This document shows, in pieces, positions 53,481 to 61,802 of a stretch of DNA of 64,000 bases. Origin of the DNA: Streptomyces rishiriensis (GTDB lineage Bacteria; Actinomycetota; Actinomycetes; Streptomycetales; Streptomycetaceae); NCBI RefSeq assembly GCF_003112535.1, contig NZ_BEWA01000006.1, positions 1-64,000 of the forward strand, written 5' to 3'. Below the pieces are notes generated by a model. The model searched no databases and was not told where the DNA came from. It saw nothing but the letters and a program-made list of their open reading frames with translations. The position numbers and the translations under genes were made by a program. Every line of letters begins with the position of its first letter. Position 1 is the first letter of the stretch.

Positions 53481-54533
53481 ATGAGACTTACCGACATATC
53501 GCTGAACTGGCTGCTTCCGGGCGCCGTACTGCTCCTGGGCATGCTGGCGGCGGTGGCGGTGCTCGCGCGCGGCAAGCGCTCCTCCGGGGCGAGCGCGAGC
53601 GCGGACGACTCGTGGGAGCGCACCGAGGAGCGCCGCAGGCGCAAGGAAGCCATATACGGAACCGCTTCCTACGTCCTTCTTTTCTGCTGTGCGGCCGTAG
53701 CCGCCGCACTCTCGTTCCACGGCCTGGTCGGCTTCGGCCAGCAGAACCTCGGGCTCACCAACGGCTGGGAATACCTCGTGCCGTTCGGCCTGGACGGCGC
53801 GGCGATGTTCTGTTCCGTGCTCGCGGTGCGCGAGGCCAGCCACGGTGACGCGGCCCTCGGCTCCCGGATACTCGTGTGGACGTTCGCCGGGGCGGCGGCC
53901 TGGTTCAACTGGGTGCACGCGCCCCGCGGCCTGGGCCACGACGGCGCCCCGCAGTTCTTCTCCGGCATGTCCCTCTCCGCGGCCGTACTGTTCGACCGGG
54001 CCCTGAAGCAGACCCGCCGGGCGGCGCTGCGCGAACAGGGACTCGTGCCCCGTCCGCTGCCGCAGATCCGCGTCGTGCGCTGGGTGCGCGCCCCCCGCGA
54101 GACCTACAAGGCCTGGTCGCTGATGCTGCTCGAGGGCGTGCGCAGTCTGGACGAGGCTGTCGAGGAGGTCCGCGAGGACAAGGCCCGCAAGGAGGAGACC
54201 AAGCTGCGCCGTCGCGAGCAGCAGCGGGTCGAGCGGGCACAGTTGAAGGCGATCAGCCGCGGCCACGGCCGCTTCCCCGGTCGCGGCGGCGGCCGTCAGG
54301 TCGAGGCCCAGGCCGCCCTGGAGCGGGCCACCGCCGAACGTGTCCCCGCGGAGCCTGCCATAGCGAACTCGGCCGAGCAGCTGCCCGTGCGGTCGCGGCC
54401 CTCCCTGCAGCCCGTTCGCCACGGCTCTGAATCGATGACCGTCGACCTCACCGCCGAGGACGACACCATGGCGCTGCCGCGCCTCGACTCCCTGGAGCGC
54501 AAGCTCAAGGACCTGGAGCAGCAGTTCGGCTGA
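53481..54533 (+). CDS. DUF2637 domain-containing membrane protein
   Basis: 350-residue protein of the DUF2637 family. Four or so transmembrane helices lie in the first 180 residues (NWLLPGAVLLLGMLAAVAVLA, YGTASYVLLFCCAAVAAALSF, LDGAAMFCSVLAVRE, WTFAGAAAWFNWVHAP), then a charged coiled-coil-like tail (VEEVREDKARKEETKLRRREQQRVERAQL and others), ending KDLEQQFG. Some relatives are plasmid-spread proteins and others are chromosomal core Streptomyces proteins of unknown role. ATG at 53481 follows AAGGGA. It is followed by a strong terminator shared with the convergent ATPase gene. Confidence 0.87.
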   Translation: MRLTDISLNWLLPGAVLLLGMLAAVAVLARGKRSSGASASADDSWERTEERRRRKEAIYGTASYVLLFCCAAVAAALSFHGLVGFGQQNLGLTNGWEYLVPFGLDGAAMFCSVLAVREASHGDAALGSRILVWTFAGAAAWFNWVHAPRGLGHDGAPQFFSGMSLSAAVLFDRALKQTRRAALREQGLVPRPLPQIRVVRWVRAPRETYKAWSLMLLEGVRSLDEAVEEVREDKARKEETKLRRREQQRVERAQLKAISRGHGRFPGRGGGRQVEAQAALERATAERVPAEPAIANSAEQLPVRSRPSLQPVRHGSESMTVDLTAEDDTMALPRLDSLERKLKDLEQQFG

Positions 54534-54548
54534 CGGCCAGGCAGGCAA

Positions 54549-54593
54549 GACGGGAAGGGGGCGCGGCCATTGCGGTCGCGCCCCCTTCCCGTC
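54549..54593. terminator. Bidirectional hairpin terminator
   Basis: A perfect 17-bp inverted repeat (arms 54549-54565 and 54577-54593) around an 11-nt loop, just after the DUF2637 stop; serves the convergent ATPase gene as well. Confidence 0.85.
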
Positions 54594-54599
54594 CGTCGC

Positions 54600-54800
54600 G
54601 TTACGTCTGTCGTGTTGCGCCCGCCGCGATACGCCCGCCGTGCTGCGCCCGCCGCGTTACGTCCGCCGTATCCATAGCGCGACGGCCATCGTGTCGGTCG
54701 TATCCGTGGCGCGACGGCCATCGCACCCGGCGCATCCGCAGCGCGACAGCTATCGCACCCGTGGCATCCGCAGCGCGACGGCCTTCGCACCCGTGGCAGC
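54600..54800. repeat. Two adjoining tandem arrays (14-bp and 32-bp units)
   Basis: Five 14-bp units of the form GTTGCGCCCGCCGC fill 54600-54669. They are followed by four 32-bp imperfect units, spaced exactly 32 bp (GCGCGACGG at 54677, 54709, 54741 and 54773). Together with the terminator they occupy most of the 319-base gap between the DUF2637 and anti-sigma-like genes. No gene is seen. Confidence 0.9.
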
Positions 54801-54852
54801 CGTCGTCGAGCATCCAGAGTTCTGGTGATCCCCGTACGAAGGGCTGTTCACC

Positions 54853-55350
54853 TCACGCGGCCCCGGCGCCCAGTTCGAACCAGACGACCTTCCCACCTCC
54901 CTGGGCCCGTACGCCCCACGTATCCGCGAGGGACTCGACCAGGACCAGGCCCCGCCCATGCGTCCCTTCGTCGGGGATCGGCGCGCTCGGCCGGGGCCGG
55001 CGGGCGACGCAGTCCCGCACCTCGACGCGTAGACCGGACGACGAGACGGTGGCCGTCAGAACCGCGTCGTCGTCGGTGTGCACCAGCGCGTTGGTGACGA
55101 GTTCGCTGGTCAGCAGTTCCGCCGTCTCCGACCGGCCGGGCTTCCCCCACCCCTCCAACAGCTCCCGCAGTGCTCGGCGCGCCTCGGGCACCGCCCGCAG
55201 GTCCGCCCGCCCGAGCCGGCGGTTGAGCTGCGACGCCCGGTCCTGATCTGCCACTTCCCCGGTCGTGTCCTCCCCGGCCTCCCCCGTCCGTCTCGTCGCC
55301 GATCCGCCCACGATCGTCGTCGGACCGCTTCCCCTTGCCTGCCTCTCCAT
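54853..55350 (-). CDS. RsbW-like ATP-binding (anti-sigma-type) protein
   Basis: 165-residue HATPase_c protein of the SpoIIAB/RsbW group common in Streptomyces. The N box is ELVTNALVHTDDDAV, followed by VRDCVARRP, and the G box is THGRGLVLVESLADTWGV. A disordered 40-residue N-terminus precedes it. These proteins bind sigma factors or anti-sigma antagonists; no sigma factor is adjacent. ATG at 55350 with GGGGG ahead. Upstream lies a 1.1-kb region without a recognisable gene. It ends 260 nt from the terminator at 54549-54593. Confidence 0.88.
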   Translation of the reverse strand: MERQARGSGPTTIVGGSATRRTGEAGEDTTGEVADQDRASQLNRRLGRADLRAVPEARRALRELLEGWGKPGRSETAELLTSELVTNALVHTDDDAVLTATVSSSGLRVEVRDCVARRPRPSAPIPDEGTHGRGLVLVESLADTWGVRAQGGGKVVWFELGAGAA

Positions 55351-56162
55351 GACCCCCGCCCGCGTGTCGATGTCGGTTTCCCTCCTGCTCGAACACGTTC
55401 ACGTGGATCCTTGCCCGGCCGACACCACGCCAGTCATGTCGAATCATCAACGACCAGGTGTTCGGCCATGTTCGGACGAGCCGTCGAGCGCCCGGGACGG
55501 TGTGCGGCGGGTCGGCATCGCGGGCCGGGCGGAGCGAGGGGCGCGTGGACGATCGTCGAACCGCGGTGCGAGCGAGCGGGAAGGGTGCGATGTGCAGCCT
55601 GATGCGCCCGGTGCGGCCGGGGTGTCACCGGGGCCGGTGGGGTGCAGGGGCGCCGTGTGGCCGTCGCCGAGCCAACGGTCGCCGGGCGGCCAGAGGCGCG
55701 GGCCGGCTCAGTTGCCAGCCGCGTGCCGTCCGGGCACCCTCCACGTGCCCTCCCGCGCGCGGTGCCGGGGGCAGTGGGAAAGCCCAGGTAGAGGTGCTGA
55801 TTCCGGTTGACGGGACGACGGCACGCGGAGACGGCCGGGCCGGCAGGCCAAAGCGCCGCCGCACCACGGAGTCAAGGACCATAAGCCCGGGCGTCCGGAC
55901 GCCCGGCACGTCGCACGACGGCGCGGGCGTACCCCTGACGAGCGCGCGCCCGCGCGACCGGCCCCGGACGTTCACCTCCTTCGCGAGCGGAGGTGAGCCG
56001 GTGCATCGATCGCTCGGCGCGGCCCCCGACCTGGCCGTTCCGCACCCCCCGGACCTACACACCCGGGTGGCCCGCTGACCACCGGGGATCGCCCGGTCTG
56101 CGGACGCCCCCTACCGACCTGGTCGTATGCGCGGAACGGGTGGGGTTATCGCTACGAGACGA

Positions 56163-56188
56163 AGAGTCGCCGCTCGAACGGCGACTCT
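56163..56188. terminator. Perfect 10-bp hairpin in the gene-poor region
   Basis: AGAGTCGCCG (56163-56172) and CGGCGACTCT (56179-56188) flank a CTCGAA loop. It is about 300 nt downstream of the secreted protein gene ending at 56482 on the minus strand, so it may act as its terminator, or as an RNA structure of an unrecognised transcript. Confidence 0.45.
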
Positions 56189-56217
56189 CCGGTCAGGGGC
56201 GGATCCGGGACGGTTCA

Positions 56218-56320
56218 GGGGATGGATCAGGGGTCGGATCCAGGGGATGGATCAGAGGTCGGGTCCAGGGGATGGATCAGAGGTCGGATCCAGGGGACGG
56301 ATCAGGGGGACGGATCAGGG
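56218..56320. repeat. 25-bp tandem repeat
   Basis: Three near-identical 25-bp units (starting at 56218, 56243 and 56268) and a truncated, diverged fourth (from 56293) contain GGGGATGGATCAG and GGTCGGATCCA. It lies beyond the 3' end of the minus-strand secreted protein gene. Confidence 0.9.
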
Positions 56321-56481
56321 GGCTCGCGGCCGGGCGTCCGGGACGCACCCCGCCCGTCGGACCACGGGTCCCCCCTCTCCTCTGCCCCCGCGGCCTTCTT
56401 GGTTCCCGCAGCCTTCTCGGATCCCCGCAGTGCGCGAGGTTGGCCTGATCTCTGCGGTCCCCCGCGCGCCGTTCCCGGCCG

Positions 56482-56991
56482 CTAGCTTCCCTTGATGCCC
56501 TTCGTGCCGATGTGGAAGATCTTGTGGGTACCGCGGGTCACGTCGACGATGAGCTTGGTGGTCTGGTTCCTGCTCCACGTGAGGGTGACGACGGCCTCCG
56601 TGTAGTCGGCGGTGCCGTTGTCGGTGACCTTCCAGGCGAGCGGGACGTTCTGGGCCTGCAGAACACCGTCGGCGTGGTTCGATTCCTCCCAGGCGTTCAG
56701 CTCCTTCTGGAAAGCCGGCGTGAGGTAGTGCCCGCGCAGCGCGTCCGCGAGGTGGCCGCCGCCCTCGTCGGTCACCGCGTCGATGTAGGCGCCGTAGAAG
56801 TCGGCGACGCGGGTGATGTTGTCCGACGACTTGCCGCTGACGCTGCGCGGTCCGCCGGCGGACGCCTGTGCCGTCACACCGAGCCCGAGGGCCAGTGCGA
56901 GGCCGGCGGCGACCGCGGTACGCCGGGTGGTGCGCAGGCGAGTGGTGCTCTTGCCGGTCGTGCTGGCCGGGCTGTTGGCGTCGTTCGTCAT
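56482..56991 (-). CDS. Secreted protein of unknown function
   Basis: 169-residue exported protein. The N-terminus (TTRRTAVAAGLALALGLGVTAQASA) is a signal peptide of about 40 residues; the RR could mark Tat export, but it is preceded by a hydrophilic stretch, and the motif is weak. The mature part (YGAYIDAVTDEGGGHLADALR, LTPAFQKELNAWEESNHADGVLQAQNVPLAWKV, AVVTLTWSR, given in parts) is rich in aromatic and charged residues and resembles small secreted actinobacterial proteins I cannot name. ATG at 56991 follows GGGGAA. Same strand as the secreted protein at 57375-58016, 383 nt apart; probably not cotranscribed directly. Confidence 0.75.
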   Translation of the reverse strand: MTNDANSPASTTGKSTTRLRTTRRTAVAAGLALALGLGVTAQASAGGPRSVSGKSSDNITRVADFYGAYIDAVTDEGGGHLADALRGHYLTPAFQKELNAWEESNHADGVLQAQNVPLAWKVTDNGTADYTEAVVTLTWSRNQTTKLIVDVTRGTHKIFHIGTKGIKGS

Positions 56992-57374
56992 GTCAGTGTT
57001 CCCCGTATTTCTCGTGTCGTCTTGTGTGCTGGTCCGCGATCCGCGATCCGCGATCCGCGGTCTGCTGTCTGCTGTCTGCTGTCTGGTGGTGCGGTCGTGC
57101 GGGATGGTGTGGTCGTGCGGGGCCGCCGCCTCTCCCGACCCCCGTGGCGGGAGAGGCGGCGGTCCCTGCTCATCGCAGTGGTCGTGAATCGCAGGGTTCG
57201 GGCGTCCCACATGGACCCTGCTGGCCGTACGAGTCGCGCGGGCCCGACGGGTCTCGCGGTCTCGCGGATCTCGTGGTCTCGCGGATCTCGTGGGTCGTAC
57301 GTGTGGGTCTGGGTGTGGTTGTGGGTGTTGGCGTGGGGCCACGGCTGGTCGGACCGTGTGTGCGTGCCGGATCG
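56992..57374. repeat. Intergenic region with 7-bp tandem repeats
   Basis: 383 bases without a gene. CCGCGAT-type heptamers occur at about 57033-57060 and are followed by TCTGCTG-type heptamers at about 57060-57085. G-rich GGTCTCGCGGATCTCGT repeats occur at 57255-57300, and a GTG-rich stretch reads GTGGGTGTTGGCGTGGGG near 57310-57345. Low-complexity sequence only; it may hold the promoter of the gene at 56482. Confidence 0.7.
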
Positions 57375-58016
57375 TCAGCGAAGCTTGGCGACGGCCGTGA
57401 CGGTCGTCTTCTTGAACCCCTTCACCGGGGCGTCGCCGAAGCCGCCCATCTGACTCCAGGCCACGACCGTCACCCTCGTGCCGTCCCGGCCGACGGAGAG
57501 GAGCCGGATGTCGGTCGCGCCCAAGGACGTCTCGGTGTGCAGCCCGTAGACGTGTGCGCCCTCCTCGACATCGAGCTGCCCGTAGTCCCTGAGCGTGGCC
57601 TCGACCTCCGGGTCGGCCCGCTCGATCCGGCGGGCGCAGGACCTGATGTCCTGGTTGATCCGCGAGTACCGGCCCTTCGCCGCGCTGACGCTCGACGACC
57701 GGATGCTGAACTGACGGGCGCTCGTGTCGAGGTCGGTCCGGAAGTCCCGGTACCAGGAGTTCGAGCCGTCGCCCAGTGCCCTGCCGAGGCAGCGGTCCGT
57801 CTCCACGTCGGGCGATGCGCCGGCGGTGACCTTGCCCGCCGTCCAGGAGGAACGGGGGCGCGGGGGGAGATCCGCAGCCGAGAGGAAGCCCGGCCGCTGC
57901 GAGGCCGCGACGCCCGCCGGTGGGGCGAGCACGGCGCCGAAGGCGGGGCCCGTGCCCGTGAGTGCGGTGAACCCGGTGAGCGTGGTGAGTGTGGCGGCTC
58001 GAATGCGCTTGGGCAT
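57375..58016 (-). CDS. Secreted protein, PknH-sensor-like
   Basis: 213-residue exported protein with a signal peptide (residues about 1-28, ATLTTLTGFTALTGTGPAFG). The mature part resembles the extracellular PknH C-terminal sensor fold, with two cysteines (DRCLGRAL and RSCARRIE) that could form a disulphide, and the segments ASVSAAKGRYSRINQDI-like SVSAAKGRYSRINQDIRS and VTVVAWSQMGG. ATG at 58016 follows GGGGGA. It is divergent from the membrane XRE regulator at 58270, suggesting that the regulator and this secreted protein are functionally linked. Assignment to PknH-like is by recognition of the pattern, not by search. Confidence 0.75.
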   Translation of the reverse strand: MPKRIRAATLTTLTGFTALTGTGPAFGAVLAPPAGVAASQRPGFLSAADLPPRPRSSWTAGKVTAGASPDVETDRCLGRALGDGSNSWYRDFRTDLDTSARQFSIRSSSVSAAKGRYSRINQDIRSCARRIERADPEVEATLRDYGQLDVEEGAHVYGLHTETSLGATDIRLLSVGRDGTRVTVVAWSQMGGFGDAPVKGFKKTTVTAVAKLR

Positions 58017-58269
58017 AGATGTCCCCCGTGAGTGAGTGCTGAGTGAGTGCATGAGTGTGGAGTAGGTGCATGAGTGTGGATGGTCGCCACAGGTCCGGTC
58101 GGTCGTTTCCGGCCCTGGTCGGTGCGACACCAAGAGCATCGGCGGTTCCCCCGGCGCGCTGCAACGGTCCTCGCCCGATCGGCTGTGGTGGAACCATCCC
58201 ACCCCATCTGACGTGCAGGTATATGTGTGCCTGGGATGACCGCCCGGGCCGGACGAGCGCGGGGGACCG
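58017..58269. promoter_or_regulatory. Divergent promoter region with direct repeats
   Basis: Two copies of GTGCATGAGTGTGGA (58047-58061 and 58066-58080) are spaced by 19 bp, with GTGAGTGAGTGC repeats just before. TATATGTGT near 58219 is a possible -10 for the regulator gene. The direct repeats are candidate binding sites for the adjacent XRE regulator. Confidence 0.5.
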
Positions 58270-59847
58270 GTGTCGACCGACGACTGTGTGAGCGATGTGA
58301 CGGAGTTCGCGTCGCTGCTGACGGAACTGAAGGGACGCACCGAGCGCAGCTACGGCTCCCTCGCGCGCCGCCTGGGCATGAACACCTCGACCCTGCACCG
58401 CTACTGCGCAGGGGAAGCGGTTCCGCAAGATTTCGCCCCGGTCGAACGGCTCGCGGAGTTCTGCGGGGCGACACCCGAGGAACGCATCGAACTGCACCGG
58501 CGGTGGCTTCGAGCAGCGTCGGCACGACAGCGACCGCGGGACACGAGGGCCACGGAAACACAGGAACAAGCGGAAACGGCAGCAACTGCTGGAACACCGG
58601 GAACAGGGAAAACCGGGGAAGCGGCAGAATCCTGGGTAACGCCGGGAAAACGGGAATCGAAGCAGGAAACACGAGAAACGCAGGAAACGTCGGAAACAAC
58701 GCGGAGTTCGGAAGCACCTGAGGTGCCCCGAGCACCCAGAGCCCCCGGAACTCCCGGAGCCCTCAGATCCCTCAGATCCCTCGGAGCCCCTGGAGGTGCT
58801 CGGGCATCCGGGGCAAGCGAGGCCTCGACGGGCGCGAAAGTCGGGGCTCCGGCGGTCGCGGCAACTCAGAAACCGGCTTCGACGCAAATACCGCCGCACC
58901 GCTGGTACCGCCGTCGCACTTCCGTCCTGGTCGGCGCCGCGTGCGCACTCCTCACCACCCTGAGCACGTTGTCCGCGCTGCCCGGCGGCAGCCACCCCTC
59001 GAAATCGGACGACTCGGCCCGGTCCGCCGCGTCCCCCGCCGTCTCCTTTCCCACAGCCACCCCCGGCCGCTCCGCCGCATCCGCCCCGAAGCCGACTCCC
59101 GCCTCCGCGACGCCCCCCTCCCCCTCGCCCTCGCCCTCGCCCTCGCCCAGCCTCGGGAGGACCTCGCCCGTGGCAGAGGCCGCCCCGACCGGCGCCGGCG
59201 CTCCGGCGTCCCCCGCCATGGGTGAACCGCTCACCTTGACCGTCGACTCACAGGTCTGGGCACAGGGCTGCGGTCATGACTACGTCATCGGCAAACCGCC
59301 CGCACAGGTCCCGCCTCCTCCGATGGCGCAGGACGCCGGACCCTGGGCATCGGCGCAGGGCGCTGTGCACGGACGGGAGACCAACGTGGAGATCGCCGTT
59401 CAGGGCCGCGGTTCCGCTGCCGTCGCGCTGACCGCGTTGCGTGTGCGGGTCGTCGGACGGGCGACGCCGGCCCCCGGAACCGTGTACGCGATGGAGCTGG
59501 GCTGCGGGGGCTCGCTGAGCAAGCGTTACTTCGCCGTCGACCTCGACCAGGACAGCCCGCGTGCGCGTTCGGTCGCCGGCGCCGACGTCGACACGCCGAT
59601 CCCGGCGGTGAGACTGCCGTACCGGGTGTCCAGTAAGAGCCCCGAAGTACTCCTGGTCACGGCACGGACGGAAAACTGCGACTGCAGCTGGTACCTCGAA
59701 CTCGGCTGGTCCTCCGAGGGACGTAGCGGCACGGTCCGCATCGACGACCACGGCCGTCCGTTCCGCACCACCAGCATCAAGGGACTGCCCCGCTTCTGGT
59801 ACGGCTCGGACGACGGTGACCGCCACTGGATCCCGATCACCGACTGA
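58270..59847 (+). CDS. Transmembrane XRE-family regulator with extracellular domain
   Basis: 525-residue protein with a cytoplasmic N-terminal XRE helix-turn-helix (residues about 15-75: GSLARRLGMNTSTLHRYCAGEAVP), a disordered Thr/Glu/Ala-rich linker (about 95-205), one transmembrane helix (about 217-240, VLVGAACALLTTLSTLSAL), a Pro/Ser spacer (SPSPSPSPSP) and an exported C-terminal domain (about 315-525) with cysteines in QGCGHDYV, ELGCGGS and NCDCSW. It could bind a signal outside and relay it to DNA. GTG at 58270 has GGGGGA just ahead. Divergent from a secreted protein gene that could be its target or ligand. Confidence 0.83.
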   Translation: MSTDDCVSDVTEFASLLTELKGRTERSYGSLARRLGMNTSTLHRYCAGEAVPQDFAPVERLAEFCGATPEERIELHRRWLRAASARQRPRDTRATETQEQAETAATAGTPGTGKTGEAAESWVTPGKRESKQETRETQETSETTRSSEAPEVPRAPRAPGTPGALRSLRSLGAPGGARASGASEASTGAKVGAPAVAATQKPASTQIPPHRWYRRRTSVLVGAACALLTTLSTLSALPGGSHPSKSDDSARSAASPAVSFPTATPGRSAASAPKPTPASATPPSPSPSPSPSPSLGRTSPVAEAAPTGAGAPASPAMGEPLTLTVDSQVWAQGCGHDYVIGKPPAQVPPPPMAQDAGPWASAQGAVHGRETNVEIAVQGRGSAAVALTALRVRVVGRATPAPGTVYAMELGCGGSLSKRYFAVDLDQDSPRARSVAGADVDTPIPAVRLPYRVSSKSPEVLLVTARTENCDCSWYLELGWSSEGRSGTVRIDDHGRPFRTTSIKGLPRFWYGSDDGDRHWIPITD

Positions 59848-59997
59848 ACCCACCTACCGCCCCACCCGCCACCTCGCCGGTCGGCGCCACCGACCGACCC
59901 CGCCGACCTACGGCGGAGAGCTACGGCGTCGACGTACGGCGTCGAGCTACGGCGTCGATCGGCTGTTGGCTGACGTGGCAAGGCGGATCGTCCAACG
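59848..59997. repeat. AGCTACGGCGTCG repeats between convergent genes
   Basis: 150 bases between convergent genes containing about three imperfect copies of AGCTACGGCGTCG (59920-59965). No clear terminator hairpin was found. Confidence 0.6.
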
Positions 59998-61740
59998 CTA
60001 AGGCCGGGGCATGTTGCGCAGGTTGGAGCGGGCCATCTGCAGCATGCGTCCCACTCCCCCGTCCAGGACGATCTTCGAGGCCGACAGTGCGAAACCGGTG
60101 ACCATGTCAGCGCTGATCTTCGGCGGGAGGGAAAGCGCGTTGGGGTCGGTGACGACGTCGACCAGGGCCGGGCCCTTGTGCCGGAAGGCGTCCTTCAGCG
60201 CACCGGCCAGTTGCCGGGGCTTCTCGACGCGTACACCGTGGGCGCCGCAGGCACGCGCGACCGCGGCGAAGTCGGGATTCTTGTTGCTCGTGCCGTGCGA
60301 GGGCAGACCCGCGACCAGCATCTCCAACTCCACCATGCCCAGCGAGGAGTTGTTGAACAGTACGACCTTCACGGGCAGGTCGTACTGGACGAGGGTCAGG
60401 AAGTCGCCCATCAGCATGGAGAAGCCGCCGTCGCCGGACATCGACACGACCTGGCGGCCGCGGTCGGTGAACTGCGCACCGATGGCCATGGGCAGCGCGT
60501 TCGCCATGGAGCCGTGGGAGAAGGAGCCGATGACACGACGGCGGCCGTTGGGCGTGAGATACCGCGCGGCCCAGACGTTGCACATGCCGGTGTCGACGGT
60601 GAACACGGCGTCGTCGTCGGCGAGTTCGTCGAGGACGGACGCCACGTACTCCGGGTGGATAGGAACGTGTTTCTCGACTTTCCGCGTGTACGCCTTCACG
60701 ACCCCCTCCAGTGCGTCGGCGTGTTTCTTCAGCATCCGGTCGAGGAAACGCCGGTTCTCCTTGGCCCGCACGCGCGGGATGAGACAGCGCAGCGTCTCGC
60801 GCACGTCACCCCATACGGCGAGGTCCAGCTTCGAGCGTCGGCCGAGGTGCTCGGGCCGCACGTCGACCTGGGCGATCTTGACGTCGTCGGGGAGGAAGGC
60901 GCTGTAGGGGAAATCGGTTCCGAGAAGGATCAGCAGATCGCACTCGTGGGTGGCCTCGTAGGCGGCGCCGTAGCCGAGGAGACCACTCATCCCGACGTCG
61001 AACGGATTGTCGTACTGAATCCATTCCTTTCCGCGCAACGCGTGCCCCACCGGGGATTTGATCTTCCCGGCGAACTCCATCACCTCGGCGTGCGCGCCGG
61101 CTGTTCCGCTGCCGCAGAACAGAGTGATCTTGCCGGCGGCGTCGATCATCTCGACGAGGGCGTCGATCTCGGCGTCCCCGGGCCGGACCGTCGGGCGGGC
61201 GGTTACGAGAGCGGTTTCGACGGCTTTCTCCGGTGCGGGCCGGGCGGCGACGTCCCCGGGCAGGGACACGACGCTGACGCCGCCGCGTCCGACCGCGTTC
61301 TGGATGGCGGTGTGCAGCAGCCGCGGCATCTGTTTCGGGTTGGAGACCAGCTCGCTGTAGTGACTGCACTCGCGGAACAACTGATCCGGGTGGGTTTCCT
61401 GGAAGTAGCCCAGACCGATCTCGCTGGAGGGGATGTGCGAGGCCAGGGCGAGTACCGGGGCCATGGAGCGGTGGGCGTCGTACAGGCCGTTGACGAGGTG
61501 GAGGTTGCCGGGCCCGCAGGAGCCCGCGCAGGCGGCGAGCCTCCCGGTGACCTGGGCCTCCGCGCCCGCGGCGAAGGCGGCGGTCTCCTCGTGGCGGACG
61601 TGGATCCAGTCGACGCCGGGATGGCGTCGCACCGCGTCCACCACGGGGTTGAGGCTGTCCCCCACGACACCGTAGAGGCGCTTGACACCCGCACGGGCGA
61701 GGATGTCCACGAACTGCTCGGCGACGTTCTGCTTGGCCAT
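59998..61740 (-). CDS. poxB: Pyruvate oxidase/dehydrogenase-like ThDP enzyme
   Basis: 580-residue thiamine-diphosphate enzyme of the pyruvate:quinone oxidoreductase group (PoxB-like), which decarboxylates pyruvate to acetate and passes electrons to quinone. The ThDP glutamate is in RHEETAAFAAGAEAQ (about residue 50), the FAD region is in LILLGTDFPYSAFLPDD, and the ThDP/Mg motif is MSGDGGFSMLMGDFLTL to LFNN. The C-terminal helix MLQMARSNLRNM could bind membrane. ATG at 61740 (MAKQNVAEQF) follows AAGGGG with 11-nt spacing. Same strand as the PP2C gene, 62 nt apart. Pyruvate specificity is by family, not proven. Confidence 0.93.
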   Translation of the reverse strand: MAKQNVAEQFVDILARAGVKRLYGVVGDSLNPVVDAVRRHPGVDWIHVRHEETAAFAAGAEAQVTGRLAACAGSCGPGNLHLVNGLYDAHRSMAPVLALASHIPSSEIGLGYFQETHPDQLFRECSHYSELVSNPKQMPRLLHTAIQNAVGRGGVSVVSLPGDVAARPAPEKAVETALVTARPTVRPGDAEIDALVEMIDAAGKITLFCGSGTAGAHAEVMEFAGKIKSPVGHALRGKEWIQYDNPFDVGMSGLLGYGAAYEATHECDLLILLGTDFPYSAFLPDDVKIAQVDVRPEHLGRRSKLDLAVWGDVRETLRCLIPRVRAKENRRFLDRMLKKHADALEGVVKAYTRKVEKHVPIHPEYVASVLDELADDDAVFTVDTGMCNVWAARYLTPNGRRRVIGSFSHGSMANALPMAIGAQFTDRGRQVVSMSGDGGFSMLMGDFLTLVQYDLPVKVVLFNNSSLGMVELEMLVAGLPSHGTSNKNPDFAAVARACGAHGVRVEKPRQLAGALKDAFRHKGPALVDVVTDPNALSLPPKISADMVTGFALSASKIVLDGGVGRMLQMARSNLRNMPRP

Positions 61741-61802
61741 GGATCGACGCACCCCTTCGGTTTCCTCGGGTCGGTCCCTCCACAGTGGCGGCGGCGGCGC
61801 GC

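Larger units (their letters stand above)
55351..56481. other. 1.1-kb region without a recognised gene
   Basis: No frame in this stretch has recognisable protein features or a good Shine-Dalgarno start, although some are open. Near 55430-55485 it is relatively AT-rich, with GTTCGG repeated, and could hold the anti-sigma-like gene promoter. A perfect 10-bp hairpin lies at 56163-56188 and a 25-bp tandem array at 56218-56320. A non-coding RNA is possible but not supported by sequence alone. Confidence 0.5.

Noticed and set aside
55458..56078. Possible protein gene in the 1.1-kb gap
   Set aside because: The frame is Arg/Gly/Pro-rich, lacks a good ribosome-binding site and shows no recognisable domain.
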